A stretch of 6,636 bases of DNA from Clostridiales bacterium (GTDB lineage Bacteria > Bacillota > Clostridia > Oscillospirales > CAG-272), in assembly GCA_018370615.1 (NCBI GenBank), contig JAGZAC010000094.1, positions 1-6,636 on the forward strand. The letters run 5' to 3'. How positions within the stretch are numbered: position 1 is the first letter of the stretch; every line of letters begins with the position of its first letter. The position numbers and the translations under genes were made by a program. Below the pieces are notes generated by a model. It saw only the letters and a program-made list of their open reading frames with translations, had not been told where the DNA came from and ran no database searches. This document shows, piece after piece, positions 1 to 6,109 of this stretch.

Positions 1-421
1 CCCGCTGGCGTACGGCTCTATTCAGACAAAAGCGGGAGAAAAAACAGAAGAGCGGCTATTGCAAATTCACGAGGCTCTGGGAAAAATATTGGACAAGTAT
101 CACCCCGACGCCATGTGTGTAGAGGAGCTCTTCTGGAATACCAACCAGAAAACGGGGATCATTGTATCGGAGGCCAGAGGCGTTATTTTGATGACGGCCC
201 ACCAGCGTGGGGTTCCCATATCGGAATACACGCCGCTGCAGGTGAAGCAGTCTATTGTGGGCTATGGACGGGCGGACATAAATCAAGTCATTACCATGGT
301 AACTACTTTTCTGGGACTGCGTGAGCCGCCGAAGCCCGACGATACTGCAGATGCGCTGGCCATCGCTATATGTCACGGACACAGTGTCTATTCCCCGATG
401 GGGCAGCTTTACAATAAATAA
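1..421 (+). CDS. ruvC: Crossover junction endodeoxyribonuclease RuvC, 5'-truncated by the window edge
   Basis: RuvC cuts Holliday junctions symmetrically, working with the RuvAB branch-migration motor in recombination repair. The reading frame is open from base 2, and the stop is TAA at 419-421, giving 139 visible codons. Compared with E. coli RuvC (173 aa), roughly the first 25-30 residues are off the window, including the first catalytic Asp. The other three acidic residues of the RNase H-like active site are visible: Glu in the motif CVEELF (codon 122-124), and the two Asp of DDTADALAIA (codons 341-343 and 350-352). Other family blocks are EARGVIL, EYTPLQVKQSIVGYG and the AICH ending. A TTG at 59-61 could be taken for a start, but it lies inside the conserved domain, so the true start is upstream. 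The C-terminus is short, as in clostridial RuvC. ruvA and ruvB do not follow; a methyltransferase gene starts 24 nt downstream. Identification is firm. Confidence 0.96.
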   Translation, partial: PLAYGSIQTKAGEKTEERLLQIHEALGKILDKYHPDAMCVEELFWNTNQKTGIIVSEARGVILMTAHQRGVPISEYTPLQVKQSIVGYGRADINQVITMVTTFLGLREPPKPDDTADALAIAICHGHSVYSPMGQLYNK

Positions 422-445
422 CACGGAAATTTGGTGAACGGATAA

Positions 446-1342
446 ATGTGGGCAAATGATGCATGGGAGGACTACACGCTGCTGGACGCCTCCTCCGGCG
501 AACGGCTGGAGCGTTGGGGAGATTATATCCTCATCCGGCCGGACCCGCAGGTGCTCTGGCATACAAAGCGGGAAAATCCTCTATGGAGGAAGGCGGACGC
601 CATATATAAACGAAGCCGGTCCGGCGGCGGGTCCTGGACGGTGTGCAACATTCCGGATACCTGGAATATATCCTACGGCCCTTTGACCTTCCAGCTGCGG
701 CCCATGGGATTTAAGCATACCGGGCTGTTTCCCGAGCAGGCGGTCAACTGGGACTGGCTTTCCGATATTATCCGAAAGGCTGTGGCTGCAGGCCGCAGGC
801 CGGCAGTGCTCAATTTGTTTGCATATACCGGCGGTGCTACGGCCGCTGCTGCGGCGGCAGGGGCATCCGTATGTCATGTAGATGCGGCCCGGGGCATGGT
901 GCAGGCCGCAAAGGAAAATCTGCGCCTGTCCGGACTGGGGGAGGCTCCGGTGCGGTATATTGTGGACGACTGCAAAAAATTTGTAGAGCGGGAAATCCGC
1001 CGGGGCAGAAAATATGACGGGATCATTATGGATCCGCCGTCCTACGGGCGGGGGCCCGGCGGGGAGGTTTGGAAGCTGGAGGACTGCGCCGCCGAGCTCA
1101 TTTCCCTTGCGGCGTCCCTAATGACAGAAAAACCGCTGTTTTTCTTGGTCAACTCCTACACAACTGGGCTGTCTCCGGCCACCATGGGATATATGGTGAT
1201 GCTGGCGATGAAAAACAAGGGGCGGATGGAAACCGGAGAACTGGGGCTGCGGGTCAGGGAAACGGGGCTTTTGCTTCCGGCAGGAGCCAGCGCCCGGTGG
1301 ACGCCCGATGACAATACAGGAAAGAATCGGAGAAGTAAATGA
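446..1342 (+). CDS. Class I SAM-dependent methyltransferase, RlmI-like (COG1092 type), probable RNA methylase
   Basis: The 298-aa product has a Rossmann-type methyltransferase domain in its C-terminal two thirds. The SAM-binding motif I is VLNLFAYTGGAT (residues 121-132), the ribose-binding acid is Asp146 in CHVDAA, VDDCKKFV follows at 173-180, and motif IV is MDPPSYG (195-201). The block GLFPEQAVNWDWL (93-105) precedes motif I as in RlmI-like proteins. RlmI itself makes m5C in 23S rRNA, but it is about 100 residues longer and carries an N-terminal PUA domain that I do not recognise here, so the target is unknown. Residues 1-90 may form a small substrate-binding domain. The start ATG follows an in-frame TAA at 443-445, so no upstream extension is possible; its ribosome-binding site is weak. 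The end is Lys/Arg-rich. The stop overlaps the ecfA1 start as ATGA, suggesting translational coupling. The methyltransferase fold is secure; the RNA substrate is inferred. Confidence 0.82.
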   Translation: MWANDAWEDYTLLDASSGERLERWGDYILIRPDPQVLWHTKRENPLWRKADAIYKRSRSGGGSWTVCNIPDTWNISYGPLTFQLRPMGFKHTGLFPEQAVNWDWLSDIIRKAVAAGRRPAVLNLFAYTGGATAAAAAAGASVCHVDAARGMVQAAKENLRLSGLGEAPVRYIVDDCKKFVEREIRRGRKYDGIIMDPPSYGRGPGGEVWKLEDCAAELISLAASLMTEKPLFFLVNSYTTGLSPATMGYMVMLAMKNKGRMETGELGLRVRETGLLLPAGASARWTPDDNTGKNRRSK

Positions 1343-2223
1343 GCACGATTATAAAAGCGGAGCATATATCCTATTCCTATCCCGGAGAGGAAGAGGGCCA
1401 GTCCGTGGAGGCCCTGCGGGATGTAAGTCTTTCCATCGAAGAAGGGGAATTTGTGGCTATTTTGGGCCACAACGGCTGCGGAAAATCTACCCTGGCGAAG
1501 ATTCTCTGCATGATTCTCCTGCCGGGAGAGGGAAAGCTGTACATTGACGGCAAAGATATGACCGGGGAGAATGTAACGGAAGAGGATATCTACGAGGGCC
1601 GCCGCAAGGTGGGTATGGTGTTTCAGAATCCGGACAACCAGCTTGTAGCTACGATTGTGGAGGAGGATGTCGCTTTCGGCCCGGAAAATTTGGGCCTTCC
1701 TCCGGAGAAAATCCGCCGGCGGGTGGATTGGGCGCTGGAAACGGTGGGGATGACAAAGTATGCCAGGCATGCAACCCATCGCCTGTCTGGGGGACAGAAG
1801 CAGCGCATTGCCATTGCGGGGGCAATTGCCATGAACCGCAAATGCATCATTTTTGACGAAAGCACTGCGATGCTGGACCCTCATGGCAGAAAAGAAGTGA
1901 TGGATACCATTTCCCGTCTCAATCGGGAAGAGGGGATTACCGTCATACACATCACCCACTATATGAATGAGGCCACTATGGCAGACCGGGTCCTGGTGAT
2001 GCAGGACGGCGGGATCATCATGGAAGGGAAGCCTACAGAGGTGTTCAGCCAGGCGGAAAAGCTGTGGGAGGCGGGACTGGACGTGCCGCAGACCACGGAA
2101 CTGCTTTGGTATGTACGCCATGCCGGATACGATGTGGCACTGGATATTTTTGATCCGGTGGAGTGTGCGGCTGAAATTGCAAGAGCCTTGGAAGGAACGG
2201 CACATGGCAGAGATAACACTTGA
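1339..2223 (+). CDS. ecfA1: Energy-coupling factor transporter ATPase EcfA1
   Basis: This is one of two ATPases of an ECF-type vitamin/cofactor importer; it binds and hydrolyses ATP on the cytoplasmic face and drives EcfT and the substrate-binding S component. The 294 aa carry a full ABC ATPase set: Walker A GHNGCGKST (43-51), Q-loop QNPDNQLV with Gln96, signature LSGGQ (149-153), Walker B CIIFDE with Glu174, D-loop AMLD, and switch His207 in HITH. The QNPDNQ form and ESTAMLDP favour EcfA1 over EcfA2. After the ATPase core comes the EcfA C-terminal region, with GLDVPQ at 246-251, a motif shared with the next gene. GGAGAAG at 1329-1335 lies 3 nt before the ATG (5 nt from the GGAGA core), and the start overlaps the methyltransferase stop by 4 nt. 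The 3' end overlaps ecfA2 by 20 nt. No key residue is missing. The substrate cannot be read from this gene. Confidence 0.96.
   Translation: MSTIIKAEHISYSYPGEEEGQSVEALRDVSLSIEEGEFVAILGHNGCGKSTLAKILCMILLPGEGKLYIDGKDMTGENVTEEDIYEGRRKVGMVFQNPDNQLVATIVEEDVAFGPENLGLPPEKIRRRVDWALETVGMTKYARHATHRLSGGQKQRIAIAGAIAMNRKCIIFDESTAMLDPHGRKEVMDTISRLNREEGITVIHITHYMNEATMADRVLVMQDGGIIMEGKPTEVFSQAEKLWEAGLDVPQTTELLWYVRHAGYDVALDIFDPVECAAEIARALEGTAHGRDNT
2190..2197 (+). promoter_or_regulatory. Ribosome-binding site of ecfA2
   Basis: GGAAGGAA lies within the ecfA1 coding region, with AAGGA ending 7 nt before the ATG at 2204. It decides the ecfA2 start in favour of 2204 over an in-frame ATG at 2111, which lacks such a site and would add 31 residues unlike the family. 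Confidence 0.75.
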
Positions 2224-3064
2224 GAATGTAACATATGTATATGGAAAAGGGGCGCCCTATGAAATGCGCGCTTTGGACGATATAAGCCTTACTTTTCGTG
2301 CCGGAGAAGTCACCGGCCTTATCGGACACACCGGTAGTGGAAAGTCCACCCTTGTACAGCTGCTCAACGGACTTTTGAAGCCGGACAGCGGAAAAGTACT
2401 GCTGGACGGAAAGGATATTTGGGAGGATCCCAAGAAAATCCAAGGAGTAAGGTTTCGGGTGGGGCTGGTAATGCAGTATCCTGAATACCAGCTGTTTGAC
2501 GAAACGGTAGAATCAGATATTGGGTTCGGTCCGAAAAACATGGGCATGGCCCCGGAAAAAATTCAGGAGGCGGTAGCACGGGCGGCAGAATTTGCGGGGC
2601 TTTCCCCGGAACTTTTAAAAAAGTCTCCTTTTGATTTGTCTGGGGGACAAAAGCGCCGGGCGGCCCTTGCCGGGGTTATGGCGATGGAGCCGGAGGTTTT
2701 GGTGCTGGACGAGCCTGCCGCAGGGCTGGATCCCGGGGGACGCCGGGAAATTCTTGGCCGGATTCGGGAATATCAGCAGAAAAGCGGCGCCAGCGTCATC
2801 ATTGTTTCCCACAGCATGGAGGATATGGCGCTGTACTGCGACCGGGTTCTGGTGATGGAAAACGGCAAGCTGGTGATGAGCGGAACGCCTGCTGGAGTGT
2901 TCAGCCGGGCAGAAGAGCTAATTGCAGTGGGGCTGGACGTACCGCAGATCACTCGGGTGGCACGGGCTCTGCGGGACGTGGGCGTAGATATCGGACTGGA
3001 CATCTATACGGTAAAATTTGCAGCCCATCGGCTGCTGTCCGGGAGGGAATTCAATGAAGGCTGA
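2204..3064 (+). CDS. ecfA2: Energy-coupling factor transporter ATPase EcfA2
   Basis: This is the second ATPase of the ECF module and forms a heterodimer with EcfA1 beneath EcfT. The chosen start gives 286 aa, close to the usual EcfA2 length, and begins MAEITLENVTYVYGKG, the expected N-terminus. Motifs: Walker A GHTGSGKST (41-49), Q-loop MQYPEYQLFDETV with Gln91, signature LSGGQ (145-149), Walker B VLVLDE with Glu170, D-loop AGLD, and switch His203 in VSHSMEDM. The QYPEYQLF Q-loop and the insertion containing GAPYEMRALDDI are typical of EcfA2. The C-terminal GLDVPQITRVARAL (243-256) parallels EcfA1, which fits the role of this region in EcfA dimerisation. It overlaps ecfA1 by 20 nt and ecfT by 11 nt, so the three subunits are probably made in coupled fashion. 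Both ATP sites look catalytically intact. Confidence 0.96.
   Translation: MAEITLENVTYVYGKGAPYEMRALDDISLTFRAGEVTGLIGHTGSGKSTLVQLLNGLLKPDSGKVLLDGKDIWEDPKKIQGVRFRVGLVMQYPEYQLFDETVESDIGFGPKNMGMAPEKIQEAVARAAEFAGLSPELLKKSPFDLSGGQKRRAALAGVMAMEPEVLVLDEPAAGLDPGGRREILGRIREYQQKSGASVIIVSHSMEDMALYCDRVLVMENGKLVMSGTPAGVFSRAEELIAVGLDVPQITRVARALRDVGVDIGLDIYTVKFAAHRLLSGREFNEG
3041..3049 (+). promoter_or_regulatory. Ribosome-binding site of ecfT
   Basis: GGGAGGGAA within the end of ecfA2 places its GGAGG core 7 nt before the ATG at 3054. It supports that start over an in-frame ATG at 3018, which would prepend a 12-residue stretch not typical of EcfT. Confidence 0.75.
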
Positions 3065-3881
3065 CATCGCATTCGGACAGTATTACGAGGGAGATTCCTT
3101 TCTGCACAAGCTGGATCCCCGCTGGAAAATTCTCTTTGCCATCCTTTACATTGTGGTGATTTTTCTGGCGAAAAATGTATTTTCCTTTGTTTTACTGGTT
3201 GTATCTGCAATTCTGTTGATTCTTGTAAGCAGAATTCGGATGGGGACGATTTTGCGTGGGCTGCGTCCGCTGATTTTCATCATTGTCTTTACTGCCATTA
3301 TCAATATTTTCTGGCTAAAAGGAGAAACGATTCTGGTAGACTGGTGGATTATCCACATCTACTTGGAAGGACTGATCAACGCACTGCTGATTGTGGTGCG
3401 CGTGGTGATTTTGGTGGCCGGTACCAGTATTCTGCTCACCTATACCACCACTCCTATTGCTCTGACGGACGGATTGGAACGGCTTCTGTCGCCTCTTGCG
3501 AAGATTCGTCTGCCGGTCCATGAGTTTTCTATGATGATGACCATAGCCCTGCGGTTCATTCCCACCCTGGTGGAAGAAACGGAAAAAATCATGAATGCCC
3601 AAAAGGCCCGGGGTGCGGACTTTTCCACAGGGTCTCTGGTGCGCCGGGCCAAGGCGCTGATTCCCATTTTGATTCCGCTGTTTATTTCCGCTTTCCGGCG
3701 GGCAGAGGAGCTGGCTACAGCTATGGAATGCCGCTGCTATACCGGCGGCCGCGGCCGTACCCGGATGAAGGTGCTGCATTCTACCTGGCGTGACCTTGTA
3801 ATGTTTATATGCATATTTGCTCTTGGAGCAGCGGTGGTGCTGATCAACATTTATGCGCCCGGGTATACCCTGGCCGTTTGA
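3054..3881 (+). CDS. ecfT: Energy-coupling factor transporter transmembrane protein EcfT
   Basis: EcfT is the membrane scaffold that links the EcfA1/A2 ATPases to exchangeable S components. The 275-aa product starts MKADIAFGQY, and SFLHKLDPRWKI (16-27) is the conserved N-terminal block. Hydrophobic segments, judged by eye, lie near residues 25-39, 42-58, 72-87, 107-128, about 200-215, and 248-267. The cytoplasmic coupling helices carry the two expected motifs: KARGADF (Ala-Arg-Gly at 185-187) and AMECRCYTGGRGRT (222-235), where Arg227 is kept but the usual ARG is CRC. FIPTLVEETEKIMNAQKARG is a strong family match. The overlap with ecfA2 and the 6-nt gap to truA show the classic Firmicute order ecfA1-ecfA2-ecfT-truA. 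No S component is present, so this looks like a group II module shared by several transporters encoded elsewhere; that is inference from family knowledge. Confidence 0.95.
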   Translation: MKADIAFGQYYEGDSFLHKLDPRWKILFAILYIVVIFLAKNVFSFVLLVVSAILLILVSRIRMGTILRGLRPLIFIIVFTAIINIFWLKGETILVDWWIIHIYLEGLINALLIVVRVVILVAGTSILLTYTTTPIALTDGLERLLSPLAKIRLPVHEFSMMMTIALRFIPTLVEETEKIMNAQKARGADFSTGSLVRRAKALIPILIPLFISAFRRAEELATAMECRCYTGGRGRTRMKVLHSTWRDLVMFICIFALGAAVVLINIYAPGYTLAV

Positions 3882-3887
3882 GCGAAA

Positions 3888-4685
3888 ATGATGAAAATAC
3901 TCATAAAAATAAAATATATCGGCACTGCATACTGCGGATTCCAGTGCCAGAAAAACGGTGCCAGCATCCAGGAGGTGCTGACGGAGGCCGCGGTGCAGGT
4001 GTTCGGTATGCCGTGCAGCGTTACTGGCTGCAGCCGGACAGACGCCGGCGTACATGCTTTGGGGTATGTATGTGCGGTGTCGCCTGCCGATGGGACGCGC
4101 GGCGCAGACTGGTGTACGATCCCCCTGGGGAAAATCCACCGGGCGTTTGCACCGCATCTTCCGCCGGATATTTCCGTTTGCGCCGCCGCCTCAGCGTCGG
4201 AGGACTTTCATCCTCGATATGATGCGGCGGAAAAGGAATACATCTACTGCATTTGGAGTGCGCCTTTTGCAGACCCGTTTCTCCGGGACAGAAGCTATCA
4301 CAGCATACGCCGAATTTCACCAGAGGAAATCTCCAAGATGCAGGCGGCTGCGGCAGCCTATGTAGGCAGGCACGACTTTCGCGCTTTTATGGCGGGAGAT
4401 CCCGCCGAAAAGGATACGGTGCGCACCGTATCTCGGGCCCATGTGCGGCGGGAGGGCGATCACATGCTTATTTTTTCGGTGGCCGCCGATGGCTTTCTAT
4501 ATAATATGGTGCGCATTATGGCCGGTACGCTGCTGGAAGTGGCGGCAGGGAAAATTCCGGCGGAGAATATTCCGGAGATTTTGTCCTCTGGCGACAGAAG
4601 CCGAGCAGGGTTTACCGCACCACCACATGGGCTGTACCTGCGGGAAGTGCGGTATCCTGAGGAAATTGCGTGGCAATGTGAATGA
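3888..4685 (+). CDS. truA: tRNA pseudouridine(38-40) synthase TruA
   Basis: TruA isomerises uridines at positions 38-40 of the tRNA anticodon arm to pseudouridine. The 265-aa product has the usual length. The catalytic Asp is Asp52 in the motif GCSRTDAGVHA (47-57). Other family blocks are KYIGTAYCGFQ near the start, FHPRYDAAEKEYIY (107-120) with the active-site-region Tyr118, GRHDFRAF (160-167), DTVRT (176-180), FLYNMVRIMAGTLLEV (203-218) and the C-terminal GFTAPPHGLYL (241-251). Two ATGs stand in tandem at 3888 and 3891; either could start translation, and the second gives MKILIKIKY, a common TruA N-terminus. The Shine-Dalgarno match is weak (GAGCGAAA), so translation may depend on ribosomes finishing ecfT 6 nt upstream. 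Two inverted repeats lie within the gene at 4391-4432. Identification is firm. Confidence 0.96.
   Translation: MMKILIKIKYIGTAYCGFQCQKNGASIQEVLTEAAVQVFGMPCSVTGCSRTDAGVHALGYVCAVSPADGTRGADWCTIPLGKIHRAFAPHLPPDISVCAAASASEDFHPRYDAAEKEYIYCIWSAPFADPFLRDRSYHSIRRISPEEISKMQAAAAAYVGRHDFRAFMAGDPAEKDTVRTVSRAHVRREGDHMLIFSVAADGFLYNMVRIMAGTLLEVAAGKIPAENIPEILSSGDRSRAGFTAPPHGLYLREVRYPEEIAWQCE
4391..4432 (+). repeat. Two adjacent inverted repeats inside truA
   Basis: The first is a hairpin with arms GGCGGG/CCCGCC around the loop AGAT (4391-4406). Six bases later comes a perfect 20-bp palindrome without spacer, arms GATACGGTGC and GCACCGTATC (4413-4432). The second encodes DTVRTVS, a conserved TruA stretch, so part of the symmetry may be forced by the protein. 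No T-run follows, so it is not an intrinsic terminator. The symmetry is seen directly; any function is unknown. Confidence 0.6.
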
Positions 4686-4694
4686 TATTTTCGG

Positions 4695-4704
4695 AAAGGA
4701 GGGG
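4695..4704 (+). promoter_or_regulatory. Strong ribosome-binding site of the DUF5711-like gene
   Basis: AAAGGAGGGG contains a full AGGAGG core 8 nt before the ATG at 4711. It is the best Shine-Dalgarno match in the window and fixes this start. It suggests the gene is translated independently of truA. Confidence 0.85.
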
Positions 4705-4710
4705 ACGTGA

Positions 4711-6036
4711 ATGGCGGGCAAAAACAGTGACTGGGAGCAGGAGGAGCTCATCCGCACAGGCAGCCGAAGAAAAAAGAAAACGTCTGGCAGGCGTATTGGC
4801 AAAAAAAATGCTCCGGACGATCCGGCCGCACGCAAAAAACGGCGTACGGCGCATGTATCCATTGCATTGGATGAAGCACAGCCTGTGGTCAACAGCTACT
4901 ATATCGCCATTGCCGAACGGTACAGATGGGCGCGGCTGCTGTCTGTGATTGCATTGGTTTTGTTTTTGCTCATCATGCTCCTTTTTTACCGGGAAAATAT
5001 CACCTACAGCAACCTGATGTATCTGATTCGGGATTTGGACACCGGCGCTGTGTCTGTGGTAGGAAGATACGCAGATATAAACTATGAGCAGCAGTATGCG
5101 CCGTCCTTTGCCTTGTTCCGGGATCGAATTGCTGTAGCAGGCGCTTCCGGTTTTCGGCTGTACAATGCGTCGGGAACCAGAGAATTGGATTATGAAAGCG
5201 CCTATGGGGATCCCCGTCTTGTGGTAGGAGACAAGTATGCGCTGCTGTATGACGCGGCAGGGAAATCCTATTCCATATACACTACGATTGCCCGGGTGCT
5301 CAACAGCGAAATGGAAGAGATGATCGAGGATGCGGCGGTCTCTGACGATGGTACCTATGCTCTGCTTACAGGATCGGACGAATCGAAATACTTAATTACT
5401 GTTTACAGTCCGGATTTTAAGCCCATCGCCAGATATTACAAGGATCAGTATGTGGTCGATATGGCTTTGGATCCGGATGGGGAGCATATGGCGGTGGTCT
5501 CCGCTGGAGCTGCCGGCGCGAGTGCTCTCTGTGAGATTATGTTCTGCAAAATCGGCAGTGAGGAGACTACTTCTGTGGAACTGGAGAATACCATGCCGCT
5601 GGCAGTACGATATGCAGATGACGGCAGACTAGTAGTGGTATGTGACAGCAAGGTTTTGTTTTATGACGGTGATACATTGTGCGGGCAGTATGATATGGCG
5701 GGCACTGTCCCGGCCGCCTTTGATGTAAGCGGGGAGTTTTTTGCCCTGGCAGTAGCAAAAAATGCAGTTGGTTCGGAAAATGAAATAATTCTATTTGACA
5801 CCGACGGGAATATCATATATAATAATATAATCAATGAAAAAATAGACAGGATTGCAGCAGACGAGGACAGGGCAGTGTATGTCCTTTGTGAGGACAAAGC
5901 CCTTCAATGTCCTTTGTCCGGCGGAGATCCCAAGGAGGAAGCGCTTCAGGGGGAGGCTTTGGATATTCTGCCGGCGTCGGGTGGCGCCATCATTTGTGAG
6001 AGCACGGGGACATATTCTCTCTTCTTTGGTGAATGA
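4711..6036 (+). CDS. DUF5711-like one-pass membrane protein with predicted beta-propeller outer domain
   Basis: The function is unknown. The 441-aa product has three parts. Residues 1-70 are a hydrophilic, basic cytoplasmic tail rich in Lys/Arg (RRKKK at 19-23, RKKRR at 41-45). Residues about 75-92 are a single hydrophobic helix (LLSVIALVLFLLIMLLF). Residues 93-441 form a probably extracytoplasmic domain built of beta-strand-rich units, each with an acidic turn before a hydrophobic strand: SDDG 211-214, DPDG 254-257, ADDG 302-305, VSGE 339-342 and ADED 383-386. This spacing resembles WD40/PQQ-type propeller blades and the DUF5711 family of Clostridia; the family name is from memory and the fold is inferred. 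There is no cleavable signal peptide; positive charges before the helix predict N-in, C-out topology. No catalytic motif was recognised. It follows truA by 25 nt and precedes a CvpA-family gene, with which it may act at the envelope. Confidence 0.75.
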   Translation: MAGKNSDWEQEELIRTGSRRKKKTSGRRIGKKNAPDDPAARKKRRTAHVSIALDEAQPVVNSYYIAIAERYRWARLLSVIALVLFLLIMLLFYRENITYSNLMYLIRDLDTGAVSVVGRYADINYEQQYAPSFALFRDRIAVAGASGFRLYNASGTRELDYESAYGDPRLVVGDKYALLYDAAGKSYSIYTTIARVLNSEMEEMIEDAAVSDDGTYALLTGSDESKYLITVYSPDFKPIARYYKDQYVVDMALDPDGEHMAVVSAGAAGASALCEIMFCKIGSEETTSVELENTMPLAVRYADDGRLVVVCDSKVLFYDGDTLCGQYDMAGTVPAAFDVSGEFFALAVAKNAVGSENEIILFDTDGNIIYNNIINEKIDRIAADEDRAVYVLCEDKALQCPLSGGDPKEEALQGEALDILPASGGAIICESTGTYSLFFGE

Positions 6037-6103
6037 GCCGGCAGGATCTGCAATACAATATATAGAAATCTAGAAGTGTGCTTGCTGAGACAGAAAGGCA
6101 TGG
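6037..6103 (+). other. Intergenic spacer before cvpA
   Basis: This is the longest gap in the window. It is more AT-rich than the genes, with TACAAT at 6054-6059 as a possible -10 element but no matching -35 box at proper distance. GCAG-GAT-CTGC (6041-6051) is too short a stem for a terminator. GAAAGG at 6093-6098 is the likely ribosome-binding site of the next gene. Confidence 0.4.
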
Positions 6104-6109
6104 TTGAAA

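Noticed and set aside
56..562. Open frame of 168 codons on the minus strand over ruvC
   Set aside because: It spans the ruvC/methyltransferase junction in antisense and shows no family motif.
1710..1721. Short GC palindrome CCGCCGGCGG in ecfA1
   Set aside because: Ten-base GC symmetries are expected by chance in coding sequence of this composition.
2111..2203. Upstream extension of ecfA2 from the ATG at 2111
   Set aside because: The extra 31 residues do not resemble EcfA2, while the ATG at 2204 has a good ribosome-binding site and gives the family's usual N-terminus.
1156..2205. Long open frame of 349 codons on the minus strand, antisense to ecfA1
   Set aside because: It has no recognisable domain, is rich in His/Arg/Pro as expected of a reverse-frame shadow, and lies opposite a certain ABC ATPase gene.
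3315..4157. Open frame of 280 codons on the minus strand across ecfT and truA
   Set aside because: Its composition is biased (Gln/His/Arg), it matches no family, and both sense genes are certain.
6026..6059. Possible sigma-70 promoter before cvpA (TTGGTG ... TACAAT)
   Set aside because: The spacing of about 22 nt is too wide and the -35 match is poor.
6041..6074. Possible terminator or hairpins in the spacer before cvpA
   Set aside because: The GCAG/CTGC stem has only four pairs and no T-run; TCTAGA is a short chance palindrome.
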